NCBI GenBank assembly: GCA_029781865.1
Contig: JAKOVW010000039.1
Span: 62,001-126,000, forward strand
Length of the DNA stretch: 64,000 nucleotides
Reading direction: 5' to 3'
DNA from: Bacteroidota bacterium
GTDB taxonomy: Bacteria; Bacteroidota; Bacteroidia; Chitinophagales; Saprospiraceae
Of this stretch, positions 54,357 to 63,224 are shown piece by piece. The translations under genes were made by a program, and so were the position numbers. The notes beneath the pieces are model-generated. The model searched no databases. It was not told the DNA's origin and worked only from the letters and a program-made list of their open reading frames with translations. Each line of letters begins with the position of its first letter. Positions within the stretch are counted from its first letter, which is position 1.

Positions 54357-54747
54357 TTAAAAATCCGCAAGTTCTTGCGAACTTCTATTTTTCCTGTATC
54401 TCTTAGTGCGTCCTTGTCCGATTCTTTCTACCTTTTTCAAACGCAAGAGTTTTTCAAGAGCTTGGGATACCGTTGGTCGAGCCACATGAGTTTGTTTAGC
54501 AATTTCTCCAGCCGTAACTTCAGCTACTTTTTCCATGTAGTTCCAGACAATGAGCTGTTTTGGAGAAAGCAGTCTTTCAATGTTTTCTTGGGAAAGTAAT
54601 TCAATTGTTTGCTTTGCTTGTGTAAGAAGTACAGTAAAAGGAATTCAAGCCACGGAATGATATTCAGTATCTTTGTTTTGAAAGTTTTTTGACCTTTCGT
54701 AGAGCAAGATAGTATTCATCTTTGTTATCCTCAATCAATTTCTCATG
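54357..54747 (-). pseudogene. Fic-family protein remnant (C-terminal part, frame-broken)
   Basis: On the minus strand three frames in turn encode pieces of a Fic-family C-terminus: EKLIEDNKDEYYLALRKV, then NIIPWLEFLLLYFLHKQSK, then IELLSQENIERLLSPKQ and the winged-helix VARPTVSQALEKLLRLKK ending at 54357. Stops and frame changes break it, and the catalytic Fic domain is missing. Fic proteins modify targets by AMPylation. This is a decayed leftover beside integrase 2. Confidence 0.75.
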
Positions 54748-54846
54748 TGAGACATATGGTATCTATGCCAGACCCCGTTATACGAGTGTTTGCACCTCAT
54801 TAAATTAGGTTTTCACTATATTTGGTGAAATTTTAACGTTATGCCT

Positions 54847-54861
54847 ATTGACAGCATAGCA
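54847..54861. repeat. Direct repeat right copy (ATTGACAGCATAGCA)
   Basis: This matches 50385-50399 exactly. It lies 26 bp past the stop codon of integrase 2, a usual place for an attachment site. Confidence 0.75.
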
Positions 54862-54887
54862 TATTTATATAAAATATCAACCTGGTT

Positions 54888-55877
54888 TTAAAATGATATT
54901 TTGCCAATATCTTCCTCCATATCTTCAGTTTGTAATGAACGCGAATATTTGACTGTTATAGTTATATTCTGATGACCCATCATTTTTTGTATTTTGAAAA
55001 TATTGACATTAGATTCAGCTAGTTTGCAGGCAAAAGTGTGGCGAAATGCGTGAAGATGGAACTTTACACCAGATTTATCCGATGTGCTCTTAACCCAATT
55101 CTTTAATCCCTCCCTCGTTAATCCACGATCCCCTCTGTTAGAAACAATGAGCCATTCTGTTTTTAAACTCCTCCTTTCTTTAAAATAATCTTTTAAATGG
55201 AGAAGTAAGGTCGGGTGTATTTTGAGCACTCGTGTCCTCTTTGATTTAGAAGTTTCACCTTTTATAGCGATTTCTTTCTTTTCAATATCAACGTCTTTTA
55301 CTTGGAGAGAAATAAACTCTCCTTTTCGTATCCCGCAAAATAAAAGGAGGCTAACCATAACAGTGTCCCTTCGGAGAAGAAGACTATTGCTGGAACATCT
55401 AACAATTGCTGAGTATATTTTATTAATTTCCTTATCCTCTAACCTTCGGAAATCATCATAATTTACTTGTGGCGCCCTAATATTCTTCAAAGGATTTTGT
55501 TCTAAATATCCTTTGTTACATAGCCATCTAAAAAAAACGATAAGTTTGCTGTATTGAGTTTTGATAGTTGAATTTTTTACACCAGTTTTAATGGTATTTC
55601 TACCTACAATTCTTGAACGGGTATAAATCCGTTTAAAAAACAAATTCAACATTTCTGGAGATAGTTCTTTAGTTGAAGTAACTTCGGGCATTACTTTTGA
55701 GAACAGGCTGAAAACAGCAATATATCCCCGTATCGTTTCGGGCCGTAAGCACATAGAAAACCGGCACTCGTTTACATACTCATTAAAAAGTTTTTGAAGC
55801 TGGGGTGTTTTTACTTCTATCCCACTTTCTTTGTATATTTTATTGATTGGTTTTAATTCTATGTTCTCATTTTCCAT
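54888..55877 (-). CDS. Tyrosine recombinase (integrase 2)
   Basis: The 329-residue protein has an N-terminal core-binding domain and a catalytic domain with Arg184 (FCGIRKGEF), His276 and Arg279 (HAFRHTFAC), His302 (MGHQNIT) and Tyr311, so it should be active. It is only distantly like integrase 1. It lies directly beside the right direct repeat. A TTGCCG-CGT-TGGCAA palindrome lies 46 bp before its start, in the divergent spacer with the ATPase gene. Confidence 0.93.
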   Translation of the reverse strand: MENENIELKPINKIYKESGIEVKTPQLQKLFNEYVNECRFSMCLRPETIRGYIAVFSLFSKVMPEVTSTKELSPEMLNLFFKRIYTRSRIVGRNTIKTGVKNSTIKTQYSKLIVFFRWLCNKGYLEQNPLKNIRAPQVNYDDFRRLEDKEINKIYSAIVRCSSNSLLLRRDTVMVSLLLFCGIRKGEFISLQVKDVDIEKKEIAIKGETSKSKRTRVLKIHPTLLLHLKDYFKERRSLKTEWLIVSNRGDRGLTREGLKNWVKSTSDKSGVKFHLHAFRHTFACKLAESNVNIFKIQKMMGHQNITITVKYSRSLQTEDMEEDIGKISF

Positions 55878-55922
55878 CCAACTATCCTATATCTTCTATT
55901 TTAAAAATGGAGACGGTACAAT

Positions 55923-55937
55923 TTGCCGCGTTGGCAA
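55923..55937. promoter_or_regulatory. Palindrome site 5 (TTGCCG-CGT-TGGCAA)
   Basis: This copy has one mismatch and lies between the divergent integrase 2 and ATPase starts (46 bp from each side roughly), placed to control both. Confidence 0.6.
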
Positions 55938-55983
55938 AAAATACCTTCTTTAATAGAAGCATTGCATCAATTATGATTTTTGA

Positions 55984-57153
55984 ATGCAAGAGAATTCAAA
56001 CAAGGACATTACATATTTCGCAAAAATTGGATGGAGAAGCGACCAAAGGCTTTTTGGAATTAAACAGGCAGATAGATTGATGCATACTTACATAATTGGT
56101 AAAACCGGAACTGGAAAATCTACTTGCTTAGAAACAATGATAATGCAAGACATTCAAGCTGGACGAGGATGCTGTCTCTTAGATCCTCATGGAGATTTAG
56201 TTGAAAAAATTGTGAAAGCTATTCCAGAAGAGCGTAAGAAGGATTTAATCTATTTCAATATTACTGATCCAAAACTTAATCTGAGATACAACCCCTTTAA
56301 GCGAGTAAGCATTGAAAAGCGATCTTTAGTTGCCTCTGGTATTTTAGATGTGTTCTCAAAGCTCTGGGATAGTGCTTGGGGAGTGAAGTTAGAGCATATA
56401 CTAAGACATGCCATTCTCACATTGCTTGACCAACCGGAAGCTACTATTGCGGATATTGTTGAGATACTGCTAAACAAAGATTTTAGGAAAGAAGCACTTC
56501 GGTATGTGAAAAGTGAAACTGTAAAAAAGTTCTGGAAAAGAGAATTTCCAGAATATATGAAATATGATTTGCTACCAGTAATGAACAAGATCGGTGGAAT
56601 GCTTGTCCATCCTGCAATTAGACGGGTATTAATAGAAAATACCGAAGAAGTATCACTACGTAAAGCAATGGATGAAAAGAAAATAGTTCTTGTCAATCTT
56701 TCCAAAGGACATGTTGGAGCTGATGTCTCCCACATCTTAGGTGCTTTATTTATTACTTCTATTGCTTCGGCTGCCTTTAGTCGAGTGGATACCGAAGAAG
56801 AAAAACGTGTTCCATTTATGGTTTACATGGATGAATTTCACAACTTCACTACGCTATCATTAGTCAATATGTTTTCCGAATTACGCAAATTCAAAGTAGG
56901 TATGACATTAGCCCATCAATACATGAATCAACTTGATGATGATATAAAAAGTGCCGTACTTGGAAATGCTGGCACAATAATATCATTTAGAATTGGAACT
57001 GAGGATGCCATGCACATGTCAAAAGAAATGTATCCTGAATTTGATGTTGAAGATTTTATTAACCTTCCCAACTACAAAATTTATTTAAAGCTTATGATTG
57101 ATGGAAAGCCGAGTAGGCCGTTTAGTGCATTTACTACTGTTATGATTATCTAA
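55984..57153 (+). CDS. VirD4/HerA-like P-loop ATPase
   Basis: The 389-residue protein has Walker A IIGKTGTGKSTCLE (about residues 37-50) and Walker B FMVYMDEFHNF (about 278-288). LLDPHGDLVEKI follows Walker A and LAHQYMNQLDDDI comes late, a pattern of conjugative coupling-protein and DUF87-type ATPases. These move DNA or proteins through membranes. No relaxase or type IV secretion genes are visible, so it is either an orphan or part of another mobile-element process. No transmembrane anchor is seen. Confidence 0.85.
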   Translation: MQENSNKDITYFAKIGWRSDQRLFGIKQADRLMHTYIIGKTGTGKSTCLETMIMQDIQAGRGCCLLDPHGDLVEKIVKAIPEERKKDLIYFNITDPKLNLRYNPFKRVSIEKRSLVASGILDVFSKLWDSAWGVKLEHILRHAILTLLDQPEATIADIVEILLNKDFRKEALRYVKSETVKKFWKREFPEYMKYDLLPVMNKIGGMLVHPAIRRVLIENTEEVSLRKAMDEKKIVLVNLSKGHVGADVSHILGALFITSIASAAFSRVDTEEEKRVPFMVYMDEFHNFTTLSLVNMFSELRKFKVGMTLAHQYMNQLDDDIKSAVLGNAGTIISFRIGTEDAMHMSKEMYPEFDVEDFINLPNYKIYLKLMIDGKPSRPFSAFTTVMII

Positions 57154-57180
57154 AGCAGGTCTTAATACATAAATCCCAAA

Positions 57181-58185
57181 CTAATCAATTTCTTTACTAA
57201 CTGCAAAAAAACGATAAGACAAGCCAAACGTCGCAGAAAACTCAGACCCGACTTGTGATTTCGTTACATATTGATAGAGGGGTATATCGGTTAGTGCATA
57301 AAAGATAAACTTGCCGAAAGGAAAACTTAATTGAGGCGATATAAAAATCTTTTTATAACCTGTAGCCTCAGGATCATAGTTGGGATACGCATTTAAAAGA
57401 ATAGTCTCATTGAGTTTCATTTTATCCACCCATTCACCTCTGACTTGGAGGGTAACCCCGAGTTTTTGAAAAAATGTTTTTCCAAAAAACAAACCAAGGC
57501 TTGCATAATCACCAAGCTTTTCTCCGATCGGGTTCCATCCTTTTTTAATGTAAAGCATGTTGGCAAAAATGCGGAATTTTTTTAAAGGATAGCCTCTGAA
57601 TAGAAATAGGTAGAAAATAATGTCCTGGGCACCAGATGAGAGCTGAACTGATTGTGGATTTGTTACATAAAAAGTTTTACCGGAAAACGGTTCGATATTT
57701 CCTGTTGAATCATTATAACTGCCTAAAGGAATTTTATAACCCAATCCCAAGGTAACCTCCGTTCTATGCTCTTCTCCTGTGCGGTTGATGATATCGTATC
57801 TTGGAAAAATAATGAGATCGCCAATTCCTGAGGAAGAATATGTAGTAGAAGGATTATTGTTTAATCCAATTTCCTTTTTTGAAAAGAAATAACCAGTTTC
57901 AAGAGACATTGTGAAATTATATGACACGCCATAGGCTAACCGGAAGTATTGATAGGAACTACTAAAGTTGTCAAAATACTTTGCTGTATCTCTTGAATCA
58001 CCGGTGAAAAATCTACTGGTATTGATAAATTGAAAGTTTGTATTCAGATCAAGTTGCCTTTCCAACAACACACCCTGAGATGCACCGCCTGCAATTGGGC
58101 TACCACTTCCGCCAGAACAACATTGTGCATAACTATATTTAGTGAGTAGCAATAAGCCCAGTAAACATATAAAATGGACTTTCAT
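57181..58185 (-). CDS. Outer-membrane-type exported protein with Cys-rich start
   Basis: The 334-residue protein has a signal peptide (cleavage near residue 20, SYAQ). The mature end starts CCSGGSGSPIAGG, which could bind metal. The rest alternates aromatic and polar residues in strands (YFRLAYGVSYNFTMSLETGY, FGLSYRFF at the end), as in outer-membrane beta-barrels. The final Phe is near the C-terminus. It is last in a minus-strand metal-handling cluster, but no family name is firm. Confidence 0.75.
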   Translation of the reverse strand: MKVHFICLLGLLLLTKYSYAQCCSGGSGSPIAGGASQGVLLERQLDLNTNFQFINTSRFFTGDSRDTAKYFDNFSSSYQYFRLAYGVSYNFTMSLETGYFFSKKEIGLNNNPSTTYSSSGIGDLIIFPRYDIINRTGEEHRTEVTLGLGYKIPLGSYNDSTGNIEPFSGKTFYVTNPQSVQLSSGAQDIIFYLFLFRGYPLKKFRIFANMLYIKKGWNPIGEKLGDYASLGLFFGKTFFQKLGVTLQVRGEWVDKMKLNETILLNAYPNYDPEATGYKKIFISPQLSFPFGKFIFYALTDIPLYQYVTKSQVGSEFSATFGLSYRFFAVSKEID

Positions 58186-58280
58186 CGAGATAAAGACTTT
58201 AATTTTTTTGGTTCAGAAATGACACAAAAAACTATAGCATCTTTTCAAATGCGATTTAAAATAAAACTGAACGATTATTA

Positions 58281-59063
58281 TTAATGAACTACACTGAATT
58301 TAGCTGATTTGATTTTATCACCAGAGCTTAATGTAACGTAATATATGCCGGAATGATAATTGGAAACGTTTAAGTTCATTTTATTTTCTCCACTGTTAAG
58401 TTTACCGGCAAATACCGTTTGAACCAATTTACCATCTGCATTCAACAATTCAATCTTGACATTTGAGGCTTGATCAAGAGTGCAGGTAAGAACAGCGGAT
58501 TCATTTACCGGATTTGGCGAAATTTTTAAAGCAGATCCGGTAACATTATCTTCAGTTGTACCTGTAAGTACCAGGGCAGTATTAATAGCTTTTTGGAGGT
58601 CTGTTGAACTGACTGAATTATTAACATTATACATTACCTTATGATCAGTCCCAGCTAAAACAACACATTTAGGCATTCCGGCAGAACCATAATTGGTCAT
58701 TTTTATAGCAGCATTTGAAAATCTATAAGAATACGATGAAATATCGAGGCCATTGGAAGCACCCCAACTACCGAGGGATTGGCAATTTGTGTTAGCATAA
58801 TCATCCACCAGATAGAAATACACCTTATTAGGATTATTCGCCTGATAGCTTTTTACAATATTGTAAGCAGTAATAGCTCCTCCGGTACAGGCACCACAGG
58901 GCATAACCCAAACCAGGACGACTATCTTGCCGGAATCAAGCACTTTAAAAAGCTCATGAGAGACGCCTGAACAGTCATTACAGGTGAAGTTGGTAGCATT
59001 CGTCTGAGCCATGATGATGGAAGAAAATGCGACAAAAAGGAGGGAAAGTAATTGTTTTTTCAT
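58281..59063 (-). CDS. Thioredoxin-fold secreted protein with T9SS type A tail
   Basis: The 260-residue protein has a signal peptide (about 1-19) and a thioredoxin-like domain with redox motif CGAC in VWVMPCGACTG (near residue 55). Extra Cys residues (CNDCSG) lie near the start of the mature protein. The C-terminal about 75 residues are a T9SS type A tail (ISPNPVNESAVL, YHSGIYYVTL). It is probably a surface or extracellular thiol protein in the copper region. Its start codon lies inside a perfect 15-bp inverted repeat. Confidence 0.83.
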   Translation of the reverse strand: MKKQLLSLLFVAFSSIIMAQTNATNFTCNDCSGVSHELFKVLDSGKIVVLVWVMPCGACTGGAITAYNIVKSYQANNPNKVYFYLVDDYANTNCQSLGSWGASNGLDISSYSYRFSNAAIKMTNYGSAGMPKCVVLAGTDHKVMYNVNNSVSSTDLQKAINTALVLTGTTEDNVTGSALKISPNPVNESAVLTCTLDQASNVKIELLNADGKLVQTVFAGKLNSGENKMNLNVSNYHSGIYYVTLSSGDKIKSAKFSVVH

Positions 59064-59099
59064 TTTACTTTAATTTAGATTACAAAATTAAAGTAAAAT
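59062..59099. promoter_or_regulatory. Perfect 15-bp inverted repeat across the start codon
   Basis: ATTTTACTTTAATTT (59062-59076) and its exact reverse complement (59085-59099) are separated by 8 bp. The left arm overlaps the ATG of the thioredoxin-fold gene. It may be a repressor site or a hairpin in the mRNA that affects translation. Confidence 0.6.
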
Positions 59100-59231
59100 A
59101 TTGCGAATTATAAATTTATAAAGTAAATATTTTGAAATACTATTTAGTTTAGAAATTAAATTTAGTTGAATGATATTTAATTGATATTCAGTATTTTATG
59201 AAACAAGCAAAACCAAAATCTGCGTTTTTAA

Positions 59232-61862
59232 TCAATAGCTAATGGTCAGTCCAGCCCCTAAACTCATATCACTATCATAATGTGATGAAATTGAAAGATA
59301 TTTTGTAACAATATACCTGCCTCCTAACATATATTCTTTATCCGAATTAACCATAAAATTTAAACGCAACCGGCTTGTTAATGGCATATCTTCTCGTCCG
59401 AATTGAAGTCGGAATTTGCCATCGCCATCAATTCTTGCATCAGCCATTACCAACATTGGCAAAGTATAGATAATACCTATTACTCCTGTTTTACGATAGT
59501 CTTTGTTACTTTTTTGTCCGAACATATTTGATTCATCATCACCAAATATATTCGGGTCCTCTTTAGGATTGTGTTTTTTAAAATGATAATCAAATCCTAT
59601 GTACGGAAAAAGCCATTGCATTTTGTCAAGATATCTTCCAATGGTAGTTTCACTTTCGTAGCCGTGCATATCGTGGTAACCCAAGTGCCATAGTGTACCT
59701 ATTTTCCAACGTGTTTGTCCAAACATGGCTTCACCATCACTCCCGTTACTTTCTATTCCTATTCTTGTCATAAAATGAAACTCTCTATCATCACTAAACA
59801 GTTGACGCTGTGCCAATTTTGGATTTGGTATTTCTGGATTGTATGGTGAGTTTTCATAGCTGAACACCCTGCCCATGCCACTCATCATGTGGTATAATAT
59901 ATGGCAATGAAAAAACCAATCGCCACTTTCAGTAGCTGCAAATTCAATTGTATCCAATTCCATAGGCATGATGTCCAAAACATTTTTGAGAGGAGCATAT
60001 TCCCTTTGTCCATTCAGTACTCTGAAATCATGGCCATGCAGGTGCATTGGGTGGCGCATCATACTGTTATTATAAATAATGAGTCTTAAATTTTCACCCT
60101 TTCTAATTAAAATTTTATCCGCTTCTGAAACTGTTTTATTGTCCAATGTCCAAACATAGCGATTCATATTTCCAGTCAAATTAAATCGTAATTCTTTTAA
60201 TGTCCCTTCACCCAAAGTCGTTTTGCCAGTTGAGCGCAGCATTGTGTAATTCAAAGTAACAATATCAGATTCTTCACTTTCCATATTCATCCCTTGCATA
60301 TTGTGCATATCATCACCTTGCATTTTCTTCTCTTCCTTTTGTGATTTATCCTCTCCGGTTATTTCAGGATACATTACAACATTCATATCCATTTCCTGAT
60401 TTTGCATTTTCATCCCTTCCATTTCGACCAGGTTGCCGCTCATGTCCATCATATCGTTCATCATTTTCATGCCGGCAAAATATTTCAGCTTAGGCAACTT
60501 TTTTGCTGGAACTTTTTCTCCGCTACCCAACCAAAGCGAAGCTGATTTGGTACGGTCTTCGGGTGTAACCAAAAATTCATAACTCTTGCTATCAGGAATA
60601 GTTACAATCACATCGTATGTTTCTGACACTGCAATAATTAACCGGTCTACTTCAACTGGTTCTAAATCATTGCCATCGGAAGCGACTACTGTCATTTTGC
60701 CACCTGCATAGGTAAGCCAAAAATAGGAGGAGGCCCCACCATTAGCAATGCGCAATCTTACTTTATCTCCCGCTTTAAATTGAGTTTGTTCATTTTTGTT
60801 TTTTCCGTTGATTAAAAACTGATCATAATATACATCACTTACATCCATTGCATTCATTCGTTTCCATTCATTGCTAAGCTTGGTCTTGAAATGTCCGTCT
60901 TTTAAAGCTTCCCAGTAGCTTTGAGTAGTTCCTTTTTTTATTGCAAACCAATCAGTAGCATTGTGTAAACTGCGATGAACTTCTTCTGGATTCATATCCG
61001 TCCAATCACTTAGCATAATTGGCAAAGTAGCAATATCCCACTCTTTTCTTTTATTCATTATAAACATACCATACATGCCGATTTGTTCTTGTAAGCCTGT
61101 ATGACTATGATACCAATGAGTCCCGTGTTGAATGATCGGGAATTTATACAAATGAGTTGAATGCGGTTTTATTGGCATCTGTGTAAGATTAGGTACGCCA
61201 TCGTATTGGTTGGGTAAAAAGAGTCCATGCCAATGCAAGGATGTTTCTTCTTTTAAATTATTATGAACATATATTTCGGCAGTGTCGCCTTCTGTAAAAA
61301 TTAATGTAGGCATAGGTATGCTTCCATTTACAGCAATAGCATGTTTTGATTTACCCGAAAAATTTACAATTGTATCTGCAATGAATAAATCGTATCTTAC
61401 CGTTCGCGGTGGTGTATGGTTTAAGACTGAATTTCTTGTATTGGTTTCCGGTTTTTGGACTGGCATCTTATCCATGTTATGCCCGCCTGACTGAGGGAGA
61501 GGCATTTTCGTGGTATCAATAATTTCCAAAACCTTTTCTTCCTCCTCTGTCGTGTCTTTACTCATTGGCATCACATCATGGTTTTTATGAGAAGGCTGTG
61601 TCTTTTTAGGTTTTACTTTTTTCTGTTTTTCCTTAATTAAATCCATTCCACATTTGGGACATTTGCCTGGTTTGGTAGCGTGAATTTCCGGATGCATCAC
61701 ACAGGTGTATGTATCTGGTTGCCGTTGTTTTGTACTTTCTTTATTTTGCATATCCATACCCTTCATATTTTGAGCAGTTAATTTCGAAAGGCATGAAATA
61801 GAAAAAATCAATACTAATTGTATTAACCAGATTATTTGATAAGAAATTATTTTAACATTCAT
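59232..61862 (-). CDS. Multicopper oxidase (CopA-like) fused to CopB-like outer-membrane domain
   Basis: The 876-residue protein has a signal segment (about 8-30). A heavy-metal-binding domain (CVMHPEI ... CPKCGMD, about residues 54-73) and a Met/His-rich linker follow. Multicopper oxidase domains show the copper sites HWHG (about 209), HWYHSH (about 251), HPMHLHG (about 604) and HCHILYH (about 652). Residues from about 690 look like a CopB-type outer-membrane barrel (DYHFKKHNPKEDP, GGRYIVTKYLSISSHYD). CopA oxidises Cu(I) and CopB is its usual separate partner, so the fusion combines both in one surface protein. Confidence 0.88.
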   Translation of the reverse strand: MNVKIISYQIIWLIQLVLIFSISCLSKLTAQNMKGMDMQNKESTKQRQPDTYTCVMHPEIHATKPGKCPKCGMDLIKEKQKKVKPKKTQPSHKNHDVMPMSKDTTEEEEKVLEIIDTTKMPLPQSGGHNMDKMPVQKPETNTRNSVLNHTPPRTVRYDLFIADTIVNFSGKSKHAIAVNGSIPMPTLIFTEGDTAEIYVHNNLKEETSLHWHGLFLPNQYDGVPNLTQMPIKPHSTHLYKFPIIQHGTHWYHSHTGLQEQIGMYGMFIMNKRKEWDIATLPIMLSDWTDMNPEEVHRSLHNATDWFAIKKGTTQSYWEALKDGHFKTKLSNEWKRMNAMDVSDVYYDQFLINGKNKNEQTQFKAGDKVRLRIANGGASSYFWLTYAGGKMTVVASDGNDLEPVEVDRLIIAVSETYDVIVTIPDSKSYEFLVTPEDRTKSASLWLGSGEKVPAKKLPKLKYFAGMKMMNDMMDMSGNLVEMEGMKMQNQEMDMNVVMYPEITGEDKSQKEEKKMQGDDMHNMQGMNMESEESDIVTLNYTMLRSTGKTTLGEGTLKELRFNLTGNMNRYVWTLDNKTVSEADKILIRKGENLRLIIYNNSMMRHPMHLHGHDFRVLNGQREYAPLKNVLDIMPMELDTIEFAATESGDWFFHCHILYHMMSGMGRVFSYENSPYNPEIPNPKLAQRQLFSDDREFHFMTRIGIESNGSDGEAMFGQTRWKIGTLWHLGYHDMHGYESETTIGRYLDKMQWLFPYIGFDYHFKKHNPKEDPNIFGDDESNMFGQKSNKDYRKTGVIGIIYTLPMLVMADARIDGDGKFRLQFGREDMPLTSRLRLNFMVNSDKEYMLGGRYIVTKYLSISSHYDSDMSLGAGLTISY

Positions 61863-61876
61863 TTTAATATTAATTT

Positions 61877-62338
61877 TTACTTCGAAATACTATCTCTGGC
61901 ACTACTTGCCCAATTGATGATTACATTTTTATCCGTTGTTGTAAGAATTGCATCTCTGTGAATAAATGTGTAAGAGGCTAAAGGCATTGCATCATTTTCT
62001 ATTTGTTTCACAATTGAATTCATTTTGTTCACTTGCTTTCGTTTTGAATAAGAGCCGAATTCACTGAAATTTAGCTTTTCCTTGCCATTCTGAATATGAT
62101 AACTTAATATCCAACCAGCTGGTTGGATATAGATATAAAATGGATAATTGGTGTAATTGCTATGGCAGTTATAACAAGAGTTTTTTAAAATGCTTTGTAT
62201 ATTATCAGGTACAGATACCATTTTAGAAATATCTGTATCCAAAACCTGCCCATTTTGATTATGAGCAGGTTGGATAAACTGGATAAGAACAAGTATGATG
62301 ATTAAGGCAAATGATATTTTTTTTAACAGGATCATCAT
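61877..62338 (-). CDS. Haem-binding domain protein (Haem_bd type)
   Basis: The 153-residue protein has an N-terminal membrane or signal segment (residues 5-22). One haem c motif, CYNCH (near residue 56), is followed by YPFYIYIQPAGWILSYHI and later MPLASYTFIHRDAILT. This is the small haem-binding family often beside DUF3347 genes. It is anchored at the membrane. It lies 15 bp upstream of the multicopper oxidase gene and 5 bp after the DUF3347 gene, so they form one operon. Confidence 0.82.
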   Translation of the reverse strand: MMILLKKISFALIIILVLIQFIQPAHNQNGQVLDTDISKMVSVPDNIQSILKNSCYNCHSNYTNYPFYIYIQPAGWILSYHIQNGKEKLNFSEFGSYSKRKQVNKMNSIVKQIENDAMPLASYTFIHRDAILTTTDKNVIINWASSARDSISK

Positions 62339-62342
62339 CGGG

Positions 62343-63053
62343 TCATTTAATCTCTCCTTTCATCACGCAACAAGCCGATATTTTTTTGCCTAAGTAAGGG
62401 TTGTTAATTTCTTTGGTTTCACTCAACCAAATTGCGCCCTTGCCCTTGTTGTACTTTGCACAAAAATCTTGATACAAAGTTTGTTCACTGCCAAAGATTT
62501 TTACCAAATCGTAAATGTCTTTACTCAACATATCGAAATGCTCCCTTTGATGCTCAATCTTTCCACCATTATCCCCAATGTGTTCTGCGTGCTCTCTGGC
62601 ATCTTCTTCAATTTCTTCAAATGCCTTTTTTTGTTTCGCATTTAAAGTGCTTTTATCAAAACTTTTAAAGGCAGACTCTAATGTCTTTCCTGCTGAGGCC
62701 GCATCTTTAGTATTATCAGCGGCAAGCGCATTTTTTAAAAGCAAATAACCATTCACTATTTCTTTGATGGAAACAGTACCTCTTGATTGCACAGTAGCTC
62801 CTGCCTCTGATTGGTTATTGGTTGCTGTCTCTGTTGTAGTTGTTTTTACTTCGGTTAAACTCATGCCACATTTAGAGCATTTGTCGCCTTTCTTTCCTTT
62901 TATTTCAGGGTGCATTGGACAAGCGTACAGTGTGTCCATTTCTGGTTTGGAACTTATAAAAGTTTGTTTATTACCTTCATTTTGTACCTGATTATTCTTG
63001 CATGCGAAAAGAGTCATAAAAGCGGCATAAAGAATGATTATTGAATTTTTCAT
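62343..63053 (-). CDS. DUF3347 lipoprotein with heavy-metal-binding domain
   Basis: The 236-residue protein has a lipobox near Cys18 (MTLFACKNN). A heavy-metal-binding domain has CPMHPEIKG and CSKCGMSL (about residues 45-65), and a DUF3347 helical domain covers about 95-236 (NGYLLLKNALAADNTKDAA, HIGDNGGKIEHQREHFDML). DUF3347 proteins are linked to copper resistance in Bacteroidota, perhaps as periplasmic copper carriers. The late cysteines in ISACCVM may add a metal site. Confidence 0.87.
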   Translation of the reverse strand: MKNSIIILYAAFMTLFACKNNQVQNEGNKQTFISSKPEMDTLYACPMHPEIKGKKGDKCSKCGMSLTEVKTTTTETATNNQSEAGATVQSRGTVSIKEIVNGYLLLKNALAADNTKDAASAGKTLESAFKSFDKSTLNAKQKKAFEEIEEDAREHAEHIGDNGGKIEHQREHFDMLSKDIYDLVKIFGSEQTLYQDFCAKYNKGKGAIWLSETKEINNPYLGKKISACCVMKGEIK

Positions 63054-63224
63054 TGTTTTTAAATTTTAATTTGTGATGAACAATGCTGTTATCAGCAGCA
63101 CTTTTTGATAAATAACTTTCTGAATAACCATTTCAGGAATTTCATTTTTACAGGTTGTTAATTAAATATATCAATAAAATTATTTCAGACACTATAAGCA
63201 CTCAGACTTGATAGTAAAATAATT

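Noticed and set aside
54198-54599. 133-codon plus-strand frame near the kinase start
   Set aside because: It is the opposite strand of the Fic-family remnant and overlaps the kinase start; the minus-strand reading gives recognisable protein pieces.
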